Positions 15,873-23,122 are shown, counted from the first letter of the stretch. The stretch is DNA of 45,432 bases from Thermodesulfobacteriota bacterium (GCA_028278025.1 JANQFE010000060.1:1-45432); one strand, 5' to 3'. Notes: a model not told the origin generated them from the letters alone. Program-made: numbers and translations.

Positions 15873-15993
15873 GATGTTATTTATCTTCGGTTTGTAAGGG
15901 ACCCGGAGAGGCGGGTTGTGTCCGCCTTCCGGGCTCTCATTGTTCATAGTTGTCATACCATTGTCCGGCTGTTGCGGCCGGGCAAATACTGCC

Positions 15994-16908
15994 TTACGGG
16001 TTCAGAATACCGTCTTCCGGGCAGGTGCTTCCGATCATGATGGCCGGGTCGATCTCGCCGTCACCGTCATAGTCAGCGTTAAAGACCTTGAAGTAGGCAA
16101 TGTAGTAGCTGAAGGAAACCTCTCCGCCCTCGGTCTCTGCTGCATCAACAACCGTGCTTTGCGCGGGAATGGGGCATCTTCCTTCAAGAGTGATCTCCAT
16201 TTCCACGGTTCCGCCGGTCCAGTCGTTGTTGGCATTATCCGGATCGGGTGTCCAGTCAATGGTAGGCGTGATCCACAGGCCAATGATATCGCCTTCCGCT
16301 CCAACCGGGTCATCATAGTCTTCCCAGGATCTGGTAGCATTAGGAAAATGAGGGTCGCCGACGTTTGCCTCATGGACAGGAATACCGTCAAAGGAATACC
16401 GTGCTTCTGAGTCATCCTGCCAGGTGGCCAGGGGAGAGATCACATTGATTCCTGCAGCTACGGTTTCAACGTTTCGGCCGGTTCCGTAGCACAACTCAGT
16501 AATACCGGCATTTATGAGAGATTGAGCGGTATTGGCAGTCAGGGGAATGGCTGCATTTCCAGCAAGAGGTCCAAGCTTATTTTCCTGGGCCTTGGGCATT
16601 CCGGGCATAATACCGGAAACATCTTCAACAATGTCATTACTCGTATCCGCATCGGTAACGGACAGAGCCGTGTGGAAACCATTTGGAAAATGATTATAAA
16701 GCTTGCTGAACTGGCGCATGGTGCGTACCGTACCGGCCTGGTTGTAATCGCATATGCCGCCCAGGGCTTCTTCACGGTCGGCCGACAGGCTCGGAAGCAC
16801 CAGGGCCGCCAGGGCCGCCAGCAGGCCGATAACGACCAGAAGTTCGATCAACGTAAAACCTTTTTCGTTTGCATGTACTTTCTTTGCTGTTGTGATAGTT
16901 GTGTTCAT
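15994..16908 (-). CDS. Large pseudopilin, first gene of the operon
   Basis: A 304-residue prepilin. The leader ends HANEKG, then G|FTLIELLVVIGLLAALAAL with the conserved Glu5. The mature globular part (about 260 residues) is far larger than a normal GspG or PilA. Near its end, FNADYDGDGEIDPAI matches an EF-hand-like / dockerin-like calcium loop; calcium sites near the C-terminus are known in GspG. Two cysteine pairs may form disulfides. AAGGA 9 nt upstream supports the ATG. Being promoter-proximal, it may be the most abundant subunit of the three. Confidence 0.85.
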   Translation of the reverse strand: MNTTITTAKKVHANEKGFTLIELLVVIGLLAALAALVLPSLSADREEALGGICDYNQAGTVRTMRQFSKLYNHFPNGFHTALSVTDADTSNDIVEDVSGIMPGMPKAQENKLGPLAGNAAIPLTANTAQSLINAGITELCYGTGRNVETVAAGINVISPLATWQDDSEARYSFDGIPVHEANVGDPHFPNATRSWEDYDDPVGAEGDIIGLWITPTIDWTPDPDNANNDWTGGTVEMEITLEGRCPIPAQSTVVDAAETEGGEVSFSYYIAYFKVFNADYDGDGEIDPAIMIGSTCPEDGILNP

Positions 16909-17053
16909 TGTTCTTTTCCTTTGGTGTTTTATTAGGTGTATTGTTTCAGTTTATCTGTCTGCTTTTCGCGCCGCCACGGCGCCTCCGGAGCTACCGGTAG
17001 ATTAGGTTTGTTGTACGGTTCAGGTCCCACACCTGCAACACCATCCTTGTCCT

Positions 17054-17512
17054 TTACGGTCCTCTGATCATTTCGTCCTCCTTTCTATAAACCCTCGATT
17101 TTTTGCTGTCCTGCGGCACATCGAGTACAAAGCGGTATTGTTTTCCGCAGTGAAGAATCACCTCTTTCTGCCCGCGCTTGAGGATACGGACCACAACCCT
17201 GATTTCTCCGAAACCGTCATGGGTGAGCAGGTCGTAATAGAGTTCATGCAGTTTTTTCAGGGCCGGGTTGGTCTCCCGGCAGTCACACATATATGCATTC
17301 CCGGTACTGCCGCCCTGCGGCACATCGAGCATAAAGCGGTACTGTTTTCCGCAATGCAGGATCACCTCCTTGCACCCTTTACTCATGATACGCATTTCAA
17401 TTTTGATTTCCCCGAAACCGTCATGACTGAGCAGAGCGCTAAAAAGCCCACGGAGTCTGTGCAAGACCCTGTTCGTTTCGCGGCAATTTAAGGCAGAATC
17501 ATTTGTGCTCAT
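17054..17512 (-). CDS. Tandem HDGFG-domain protein (two copies, 68-residue period)
   Basis: A 152-residue protein made of two copies of one domain. Both begin CRETN (Cys10 and Cys78), contain LLSHDGFGEI / LLTHDGFGEI, then a basic turn and KEVILHCGKQYRF, LDVPQ. The period is exactly 68 residues and the repeat is still visible in the DNA. The single-domain relative lies at 884-1267. I know no family name. The conserved H-D-G and H-C-G positions could bind a metal or act in catalysis, but nothing proves it. It lies 63 nt after the second DUF2023 gene on the same strand, so the two probably share a transcript. Confidence 0.7.
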   Translation of the reverse strand: MSTNDSALNCRETNRVLHRLRGLFSALLSHDGFGEIKIEMRIMSKGCKEVILHCGKQYRFMLDVPQGGSTGNAYMCDCRETNPALKKLHELYYDLLTHDGFGEIRVVVRILKRGQKEVILHCGKQYRFVLDVPQDSKKSRVYRKEDEMIRGP

Positions 17513-17575
17513 AGGTGCATATACATTATGAAATAGTTTTTTTGTAAAACCGGCATTCTTTTGGAGACCGGATAA

Positions 17576-17926
17576 TCAAGCGGCATACGCTTGGGACAGA
17601 TTGGCAACATTTCTTTTTTTACGTCCCAGGTAACGCTCGCACTGCTTGGCCGTATCGTATCCCAGCATCACCCCTAGAATAAAATCCTCTTCATCGGTCA
17701 ATTCGAACAGATGGCATTTATTAAAGCGGTGGATAACCGCGATACATGCCGCATCACCGAAAAAAACATTGATCTTGTTTTCCCCGAGGGGATACAATAA
17801 GAAGTCTATCTGTTTTCGTCGCAGCGTCGCCTCAATGGCGCCACGGTTCACCCTCGATGTCGTATGCAAAATAAGCCGCCGAATACCCTTTCTGTATTCA
17901 TACACAAGATGATTAAAAACGTTCAT
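17576..17926 (-). CDS. DUF2023 family protein, copy 2
   Basis: A 116-residue member of DUF2023 (PF09633), aligned end to end without gaps with the copy at 2264-2614. The 25 residues around DEEDFILGVMLGYDTAKQC are identical in both copies, while the tail after residue about 102 has diverged. It begins 6 nt after the Cys-rich gene stops. The location between the feo genes and the secretion operon, plus a DtxR-like box upstream of the cassette, suggests expression under iron limitation. Biochemical role is unknown; two diverged but conserved paralogues argue for non-redundant jobs. Confidence 0.85.
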   Translation of the reverse strand: MNVFNHLVYEYRKGIRRLILHTTSRVNRGAIEATLRRKQIDFLLYPLGENKINVFFGDAACIAVIHRFNKCHLFELTDEEDFILGVMLGYDTAKQCERYLGRKKRNVANLSQAYAA

Positions 17927-17932
17927 AAAGCC

Positions 17933-18121
17933 CTATCTCCTAAGATTTCGCCTGTCTGTTTTAAACATACTGTGGCTCAAGCTGTTCTGACGGCTTTCAG
18001 AGGCGCTTTTTTTGCAAGCGCAGTTCACCCCGCAGGATCCGTCACATCCGCACTGATGGGAGCACGAACTGCTCCCATCAAGCTGCTCCACCTTGTTTTT
18101 TGTAAGACTTGTATGCTGCAT
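17933..18121 (-). CDS. Small Cys-rich peptide, DUF2023 partner, copy 2
   Basis: A 62-residue peptide with the cysteine core CSHQCGCDGSCGVNCACKK (residues about 20-38), one extra Cys compared with copy 1. Outside the core the two copies share almost nothing. The leader ACAGAAAGGATTA before the ATG is identical to that of copy 1 and supplies AAAGGA as ribosome binding site. A cytoplasmic metal-binding or metal-delivery peptide is the simplest reading, by analogy with metallothioneins and with the FeoB-associated Cys-rich peptide encoded next door; it is inference. Confidence 0.72.
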   Translation of the reverse strand: MQHTSLTKNKVEQLDGSSSCSHQCGCDGSCGVNCACKKSASESRQNSLSHSMFKTDRRNLRR

Positions 18122-18138
18122 AGTTTTAATCCTTTCTG

Positions 18139-18348
18139 TTAATTCGTTTTAACGTCCTGTACGATATTATGCTGCAAATTGCCTAAAAAATATCCATTAC
18201 CCGGGTCAGGGGTATTTTCATATGGAGGATATTCTCTGTTTCGGGACACAGCTTTCCTACCTGTTTTCAGCACTGCCATGCATATTGCCATCTTTCATTA
18301 GGGCTTCTCAATAAAATTAGTTTCAACTAACATTACCACTAAAAAAAT
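18139..18348. other. Leader region of the second Cys-rich / DUF2023 cassette
   Basis: This gap separates the FeoB-associated gene from the Cys-rich gene. It holds a DtxR-like box at 18317-18330 and no convincing gene. An open frame of 50 codons on the minus strand (18139-18291) lacks a ribosome binding site. The cassette promoter probably lies here. Confidence 0.4.
18317..18330. promoter_or_regulatory. DtxR-like box (TTAG-N6-CTAA) before cassette 2
   Basis: The sequence TTAGTTTCAACTAA lies between the FeoB-associated gene and the Cys-rich gene, about 196 nt before the latter's ATG. It follows the same TTAG-N6-CTAA pattern as the boxes at 4732, 21215, 21580 and 22258. Confidence 0.5.
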
Positions 18349-18510
18349 TTATAAGGTTTTCTTTTTCTTACTGCTACATTGTTCTGTACAGTTATTTTTA
18401 TCCTGGCTGCAGTTACAACCGCAGCTACTTCCGGGACCATGTTTTATTATTCGCCGGATAAGATAACCGGCGGCAACGGCGACGATTAGAATGACAATAA
18501 CTAACTGCAT
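18349..18510 (-). CDS. FeoB-associated Cys-rich membrane protein
   Basis: A 53-residue protein, short enough to be missed by length cut-offs. Residues 3-22 form one membrane helix (LVIVILIVAVAAGYLIRRII), followed by CGCNCSQ, a further Cys pair and a lysine-rich tail. This matches the FeoB-associated Cys-rich membrane protein family (PF12669), which is usually encoded next to feoB and is thought to help ferrous iron uptake. It lies about 190 nt after feoB on the same strand. The ribosome binding site is weak. The five cysteines may pass iron from FeoB to the cytoplasm. Confidence 0.85.
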   Translation of the reverse strand: MQLVIVILIVAVAAGYLIRRIIKHGPGSSCGCNCSQDKNNCTEQCSSKKKKTL

Positions 18511-18586
18511 AATGATGCTGTGCTTTTTCTCAAAAGTTTGGTTATGTCATTTTACCGGCATAAAACTGCTAATAATCAGTTGTCAT

Positions 18587-18674
18587 CTGGATGCTGGAAA
18601 AGAACTGGTGTAGGTGACTGTCAGAGATATGTTGTTTAATTCCTAGTATCCAGTATCAAGAATCCAGCATCCAG
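18587..18674. repeat. CTGGATGCTGGA inverted repeat after feoB
   Basis: CTGGATGCTGGA (18587-18598) and its perfect complement (18663-18674) flank a 64-nt spacer. The right side continues as degenerate tandem words (TAGTATCCAGTATC, then AATCCAGCATCCAG). Similar words recur at 41011-41064. The element lies in the non-coding gap after feoB. Confidence 0.5.
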
Positions 18675-18699
18675 TACCATACCGCAGTGCAATACCCTC

Positions 18700-20913
18700 C
18701 TAGACAAACAACCCACCCAGCTGGTAGACTGCAACCGCCAGGGCGAAGGCCAGGACCGTGTTGAAAACCATGGAAAAGGCGCCCCATTTCCATGAGCCGG
18801 CCTCGCGAACAATACAGACCACAACAACAAAACAGGGTGCGTAAAACATGACAAAAACGATCAGGCTCAGGGCAACCAGAGGGCTCCAGCCGGGTGATGC
18901 CGCCAGGGTATCGGGCAGTGCACCGGTCTCCTCCGGGTCAACCTCTCCCAGGGAGTAGGCTGTACCCAGGGTCGAAACGATAACCTCTTTGGCCGCAAAT
19001 CCGCCCACCAGGGCTATATTGGTGCGCCAGTCAAAACCGGCCAGGCTGCTCACGCCCTCAAGGAAGGTACCCACACGGCCGGCAACAGAATTACGCAGAG
19101 CTGTTTCTGCTTCTTTCCGGTCGATTCCCTCCAGAGTTTCCTGGAGCTCCCCGGCAGCAGCCGACAGCTCAGCATCCTCGGCCGCGGCATCAAGCTCCTG
19201 TGCAGCTTCGGGCTGTGCGGTGCGGGCTGCTTTGCGCTGCTGATCAAACTGCTGAACACTTTCATCCGACAGCCCCGGAAAAGTCATCATGGCCCAGACC
19301 AGAATGGAGATTCCCAGGATTACTGTTCCGGCCTTTCTAATATATTGCCAGGTGCGCTCCCAGGTGTGAATCAGCAGGCCCCTCATTGTGGGCAGCCTGT
19401 AGGGCGGAAGCTCCATGACAAACGGGGTCGATTCGCCGGTAATGACGGTTGAACGCAGCAGCCTAGACGCCATCAGCGCCACGGCCCAGGCCAGAAGGGT
19501 CAGCACGAACATAACAAAAGCCTCATGTTTGGCAAAAAAAGCGGCAATCAGCAGCGCCATCACCGGCAGCTTGGCACCACAGTTCATGAAAGGAGCGGTC
19601 AGCAGCGTCGCCAGTCGCTCGCGCGGCGAGCGCAGTGTGCGGGTTGCCATGACTCCCGGTACGGCACAGCCCCCGGCAATACCACCGGAAACAATGTAGG
19701 ACATAACCGAGCTGCCGTGCAGCCCGAAAATCCGGAAAACCCGGTCAAGCATAAACGCCACCCGGGCCAGATATCCTGTGTCTTCAAGAATGGCGATACC
19801 GAAAAACATGAACATGATGAGCGGCACAAAGCCCATCACGCCGCCGACACCGTCAATAACGCCTGATATGACCAGTGATTTTAGCAGACCGTCGGGAAGC
19901 GCTACATCAGCAACACCCCCGAGCCAGCCAAACAGGGACTCACACCACCCTACCGGCACCTCGCTGTAGGTAAAGGTGAACTGGTAGAGACCCATTAAGA
20001 TCAGCAGCATAATCACGGGGCCCAGTATACGGTTGGTGAGTACCTTATCGATCATGTCGGAGAAGTACATGCGGTCGCTGTTGTCGTCACGCTGCAGAAT
20101 ATCCTGTTTCATAATCGCATGGATATAACCGTAGCGATGGTCGGCTATCAGGGCCTCCGGGTAGGTGTCCATAGTGGTGTTAATATGATGTTTTACCCTC
20201 TCCACAATTTTTTCCAGTTTCCCGGCAACCTGCGGGTCAGTTTCGCGGCCTTTTTCCAAAATCTGTTTGTCTTCCTCAAGATACTTTAATGCAGTCCAAC
20301 GGGCCGGATAGGTGTCGGTCAGAAAATGCGCCTTGCTGATGAGGGCTTTCATTTCCGAGATAGCGCTATCCAGGTCTTCGCCGTAGGAAATTTCAAAGGG
20401 CTGCTGTTTCTGCTGCTTTTTTGCAACACTCAGGGCCGCGTCCATGAGCTCGGTTTTGCCTTTACTGCTGCGGGCCACGACCGGAACCACCGGAACACCC
20501 AGCAGCTCGGAGAGCTTATCTGCATCAATGCTCATACCGCGGCTTTTGGCCACGTCGATCATATTAAGCGCGATCACGACCGGAATGCCTAACTCCAGGA
20601 ACTGCAGCGCAAGGTAGAGGTTGCGCTCCAGGTTGGAGGCATCTACGATGTCGATAGTCACCTCGGGGCGCTCGTGCACCAGGAAATCGCGCGCCACAAC
20701 CTCTTCGAGGGAATAGGCGGTCAAAGAATACGTCCCCGGTAAATCAACCACATGCAGCTTGTCACTGTTGTGTTCACAGTGGCCCTCTTTTTTCTCCACG
20801 GTTACGCCGGGGTAGTTGCCAACATGCTGACGGGCACCGGTAAGAGCATTAAACATGGTGGTCTTACCGGAATTGGGGTTGCCTGCAAGGGCAACAGTTA
20901 AAGAATCATTCAC
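18700..20913 (-). CDS. feoB: Ferrous iron transporter FeoB
   Basis: A 737-residue protein that imports Fe2+ across the inner membrane. The N-terminal GTPase domain has G1 GNPNSGKTT, the VGNYPGVTVEK switch, G3 DLPGTYSL and G4 NMID. The helical spacer follows, then Gate motifs in the membrane domain (GCAVPGVMATRTL; MNCGAKLPVMALL) and about ten helices. An Ala/Glu-rich stretch of about 50 residues (about 555-605) enlarges a loop before GRVGTFLEGVSSLAGFDWRTN; other FeoB have a shorter loop here. Start is GTG with AAGGAG about 11 nt upstream. It follows feoA by 5 nt and heads the iron block regulated by DtxR-like boxes. Confidence 0.97.
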   Translation of the reverse strand: MNDSLTVALAGNPNSGKTTMFNALTGARQHVGNYPGVTVEKKEGHCEHNSDKLHVVDLPGTYSLTAYSLEEVVARDFLVHERPEVTIDIVDASNLERNLYLALQFLELGIPVVIALNMIDVAKSRGMSIDADKLSELLGVPVVPVVARSSKGKTELMDAALSVAKKQQKQQPFEISYGEDLDSAISEMKALISKAHFLTDTYPARWTALKYLEEDKQILEKGRETDPQVAGKLEKIVERVKHHINTTMDTYPEALIADHRYGYIHAIMKQDILQRDDNSDRMYFSDMIDKVLTNRILGPVIMLLILMGLYQFTFTYSEVPVGWCESLFGWLGGVADVALPDGLLKSLVISGVIDGVGGVMGFVPLIMFMFFGIAILEDTGYLARVAFMLDRVFRIFGLHGSSVMSYIVSGGIAGGCAVPGVMATRTLRSPRERLATLLTAPFMNCGAKLPVMALLIAAFFAKHEAFVMFVLTLLAWAVALMASRLLRSTVITGESTPFVMELPPYRLPTMRGLLIHTWERTWQYIRKAGTVILGISILVWAMMTFPGLSDESVQQFDQQRKAARTAQPEAAQELDAAAEDAELSAAAGELQETLEGIDRKEAETALRNSVAGRVGTFLEGVSSLAGFDWRTNIALVGGFAAKEVIVSTLGTAYSLGEVDPEETGALPDTLAASPGWSPLVALSLIVFVMFYAPCFVVVVCIVREAGSWKWGAFSMVFNTVLAFALAVAVYQLGGLFV

Positions 20914-20918
20914 GGCAA

Positions 20919-21161
20919 TTATTCTCCTTCGGTTTCGACGGTTATGTAGTCGGCTTCATTGTTTCGAAGCGTCAGAGTAAAATCCTTCAGGCGCAAAGCC
21001 ACGGGATCCTTAAGCGGCGCTCGACCCGTTACTTTTAACTCAGTCCCCGGCACCAAGCCCATATCGCGTATGCGTCGTCCCAGCTCACCTTTGGCATTGA
21101 CTGCAACAATAACGCCTTTCTGTTTAACCTTCATCTGCCTGAGACCGTGTTGTTTTTTCAT
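20919..21161 (-). CDS. feoA: FeoA domain protein, proximal to feoB
   Basis: An 80-residue SH3-like FeoA protein: KGVIVAVNAKGELGRRIRDMGLVPGTELKVTGRAPLKDPVALRLKDFTLTLR. FeoA binds the cytoplasmic face of FeoB and is needed for uptake. AAGGAG lies 11 nt before the ATG. It is 5 nt from feoB, so both are surely co-transcribed. A perfect ATTTAG-N6-CTAAAT palindrome lies about 52 nt upstream, giving this feoA-feoB pair its own promoter and operator. Confidence 0.93.
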   Translation of the reverse strand: MKKQHGLRQMKVKQKGVIVAVNAKGELGRRIRDMGLVPGTELKVTGRAPLKDPVALRLKDFTLTLRNNEADYITVETEGE

Positions 21162-21212
21162 GGTATGTTATACTCCTTATGCTGGCTAAGTAAGCACAGC
21201 TTTGCAAACATT

Positions 21213-21230
21213 ATTTAGCTATGCCTAAAT
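21213..21230. promoter_or_regulatory. DtxR-like operator before feoA-feoB
   Basis: ATTTAG CTATGC CTAAAT is a perfect 6-6-6 inverted repeat located between the two feoA genes, 52 nt before the start of the feoA-feoB pair. Its core is TTAG-N6-CTAA, as in the central part of DtxR/IdeR operators. It is the best conserved of the five boxes in the window. Confidence 0.7.
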
Positions 21231-21245
21231 TAATGTGTAAAAAAA

Positions 21246-21521
21246 TTACCTCACTATGATTTTTTCAGCCATGCCGCGGCCGATCGTCATGCGGCTTCGG
21301 CCCAATCCGATCAGCAAAGGACCGTAGCCCTCATTGGTAATAATGCGGATTTCGGTTCCCCTGATGAGTCCCATCGCCAGGAGACGGCCCTGCATACTGC
21401 GCCCTGCATCTACATCGACAAGCCGTACCCGCTGTCCAGGACGAATGCTGGCAAGACTTGTACCCTTTGTATGTGCTCGGTTTGATTCCTCAGCGGTCTG
21501 CATAGGAATATCTTTCATCAT
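21246..21521 (-). CDS. feoA: Second FeoA domain protein
   Basis: About 91 residues from ATG 21521. The FeoA/SH3-like core is RPGQRVRLVDVDAGRSMQGRLLAMGLIRGTEIRIITNEGYGPLLIGLGRSRMTIGRGMAEKI, of the type that often precedes a second FeoA. A 20-25 residue polar N-terminal extension is present. An upstream TTG at 21554 lies in AT-rich promoter-like sequence and is less likely. AGG sits 5-8 nt before the ATG pair. It is about 85 nt ahead of the other feoA, with an operator on both sides, so the two feoA genes may be expressed separately. Confidence 0.88.
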   Translation of the reverse strand: MMKDIPMQTAEESNRAHTKGTSLASIRPGQRVRLVDVDAGRSMQGRLLAMGLIRGTEIRIITNEGYGPLLIGLGRSRMTIGRGMAEKIIVR

Positions 21522-21579
21522 GTGCCTGTCTAGGCTTAATCTTATGTTAATCAAATATTATTAATTTAAATTTACTTAA

Positions 21580-21593
21580 TTAGTTTAGCCTAA
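21580..21593. promoter_or_regulatory. DtxR-like box before the second feoA
   Basis: TTAGTTTAGCCTAA lies in the very AT-rich gap between the dtxR-family gene and the first-transcribed feoA, about 59 nt before the ATG at 21521. It follows the TTAG-N6-CTAA pattern; the overlapping TTTAGCCTAAA is itself an 11-bp palindrome. Confidence 0.6.
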
Positions 21594-21673
21594 AAATAAA
21601 AAGTATGCAAGCTTTTTTTAAAAAGAAGCTATTACAGTATGTTAGATGGAAAAGGGATGAAAAGACGGCTGGT

Positions 21674-22177
21674 TCATTGTTTTTTCAATTTTTTCAGGCA
21701 CTCGGTAATACATTCCTCACAGTTTTCACCCATAGTGCCTCGCAGGCAAAAAGAATCAAATTCCCTGACCCATTGTGTACCGACTCGTGGACAGTGCTGT
21801 ACAAAGTCGACAAAACAGATGAGACGTTTAAGGATCGCAGGAGAGATGGCATGCTCCAGCTTGCAGGCTCCGTCTTCAGCTTCCTGCCCGTCAACCCCCA
21901 GAACATCCTTAAAAAAATGATACAGGGCCCTGTGCCGGTTCAGTACATCACGAGCCACCTGCTCGCCCTCGCTTGTGAGGGTAATGATGTCGTAAGGCGC
22001 GTAATTTATGAAGCCCTTCTCGGAGAGCAGTCGCAGCGCCCCGGTAACCGAAGATGCCTTTACCTGCAGCTGGTCGGCAATGTCTTTAGCCCGCGCAGCC
22101 TGTTTTTTCTGGACAATCAAATAAATTGTTTCCAGGTAGTCTTCAAGGCTGGCACTTAAGTGGGGAGCGTCTTCCAT
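21674..22177 (-). CDS. DtxR/MntR-family metal-dependent repressor
   Basis: About 167 residues. The N-terminal winged helix reads SLEDYLETIYLI, RAKDIADQLQVKASSVTGALRLLSEKGFINYAPYDIITLTSEG; the dimerisation and metal region follows (RHRALYHFFKDVLGVDGQEAEDGACKLEHAIS). The C-terminus carries Cys residues (CLRGTMGENCEECITECLKK), common in the anaerobe type of this family, and lacks the SH3-like domain. With Fe2+ or Mn2+ bound it would repress transcription. I chose ATG 22177 because AGGA lies 6-7 nt upstream. A TTAG-N6-CTAA box about 80 nt upstream suggests self-regulation, and two others control feo. Confidence 0.92.
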   Translation of the reverse strand: MEDAPHLSASLEDYLETIYLIVQKKQAARAKDIADQLQVKASSVTGALRLLSEKGFINYAPYDIITLTSEGEQVARDVLNRHRALYHFFKDVLGVDGQEAEDGACKLEHAISPAILKRLICFVDFVQHCPRVGTQWVREFDSFCLRGTMGENCEECITECLKKLKKQ

Positions 22178-22530
22178 CAAGATCCTTCCACAGAAAACCC
22201 TTGCATAGATACAATGGTTCTGTAATAGTATAAAAAAATTGTCTTTACAGTACACACTTAGTATTGTCTAAAACCTGCAAATGCGCAAGTGTTTTTTTTA
22301 AGTACATGGAGGTTCTCTTCACGGATCCCTTTGCCATTCGAAGATTCCACTTTGCGGACAGGAGGAGGTCTTCATGACGACAATAAAATGCTTGAACGAT
22401 TGCTCAGCATAGCGTGAGAGGCAGACAGGAGCGCTGCCGCGAGAGGGCACTTGCAAAATATACAGAGTATGAGACAAAGCATAGTCAACGGTAAACAGCT
22501 ATATTCTTTTAGAAAAAGGAGGCACCCGAG
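22178..22530. other. Divergent promoter region between dtxR-type and DUF1007 genes
   Basis: The gap of 353 nt holds the DtxR-like box near its left end and a 12-codon open frame (22374-22412) preceded by a perfect GGAGGAGG. No larger gene on either strand has a plausible start. The right part is the leader of the DUF1007-NicO operon, whose first gene has AAAAAGGAGG before its ATG. Confidence 0.4.
22258..22271. promoter_or_regulatory. DtxR-like box before the repressor gene
   Basis: TTAGTATTGTCTAA lies 80 nt upstream of the repressor's ATG and follows the TTAG-N6-CTAA pattern. Autoregulation is common in the DtxR family. It could also act on the divergent Ni/Co operon. Confidence 0.55.
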
Positions 22531-23118
22531 ATGCGATTGATCGGGAGTGCCCTGTTGATGGTTGTTGTCATACCGTGCATGGCAGCAGCACATCCGCATA
22601 TCTACATAGAAAATTCGGTCCGGATTATGTTTGACGGTACCGGCATGACGGGCATTAATGTGCGGTGGGTATTCGATGAAATGTTCAGCAGCACCATGAT
22701 TGAAGAATATGACAGCAATAAGGACGGTACCTTTGCCCGGCAAGAAGTTGAAGCCCTCCGCAGGGGCGCTTTTTCAAATCTGAAAAATTACCATTATTTC
22801 ACGTATATCACCATCGGCAGTAAAGCTTTTGACGTCAGGTATGTGAAAGATTTCCGGGCCGTCATTCAAGATCACAGAATCATATATACATTTTTTATCC
22901 CCTGCCACGTAAAAGCAGACTCCAGACCTAAAACGATTACCATCGCCATGTATGATGAAACCTATTATACGGATATTCTGCTTGCCAATTATGAGTGCAA
23001 GCACAAGGCAGCCCCCGGGATCGTCAACAGCAGTATCAAAGAAATTGAAAATTATAATAAAAGCTTTTATTTTGGGCAGATTGCTCCGGTAGAACTGATT
23101 GTTACCTTTACGAAATAG
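22531..23118 (+). CDS. DUF1007 family periplasmic metal-transport accessory protein
   Basis: A 195-residue protein with a signal peptide ending AAAHPHIYIEN; the exposed HPH start of the mature protein is the hallmark of DUF1007 (PF06226). An EF-hand-like loop (DSNKDGTFARQEVE, residues about 62-75) is present. Proteins of this family are usually encoded next to NicO-type nickel/cobalt exporters or importers, as here, and the N-terminal histidines probably bind the metal in the periplasm. AAAAAGGAGG before the ATG supports the start. The gene is followed after 4 nt by nicO. Confidence 0.88.
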   Translation: MRLIGSALLMVVVIPCMAAAHPHIYIENSVRIMFDGTGMTGINVRWVFDEMFSSTMIEEYDSNKDGTFARQEVEALRRGAFSNLKNYHYFTYITIGSKAFDVRYVKDFRAVIQDHRIIYTFFIPCHVKADSRPKTITIAMYDETYYTDILLANYECKHKAAPGIVNSSIKEIENYNKSFYFGQIAPVELIVTFTK

Positions 23119-23122
23119 ATCA

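Noticed and set aside
18139..18291. A 50-codon open frame on the minus strand before the Cys-rich peptide gene
   Set aside because: No ribosome binding site, no recognisable feature, and it lies in the probable promoter region.
22310..22450. A possible NiCo riboswitch before the DUF1007-NicO operon
   Set aside because: GGACAGG-like words are present, but the four-helix layout and other conserved segments of the NiCo class could not be matched by eye.
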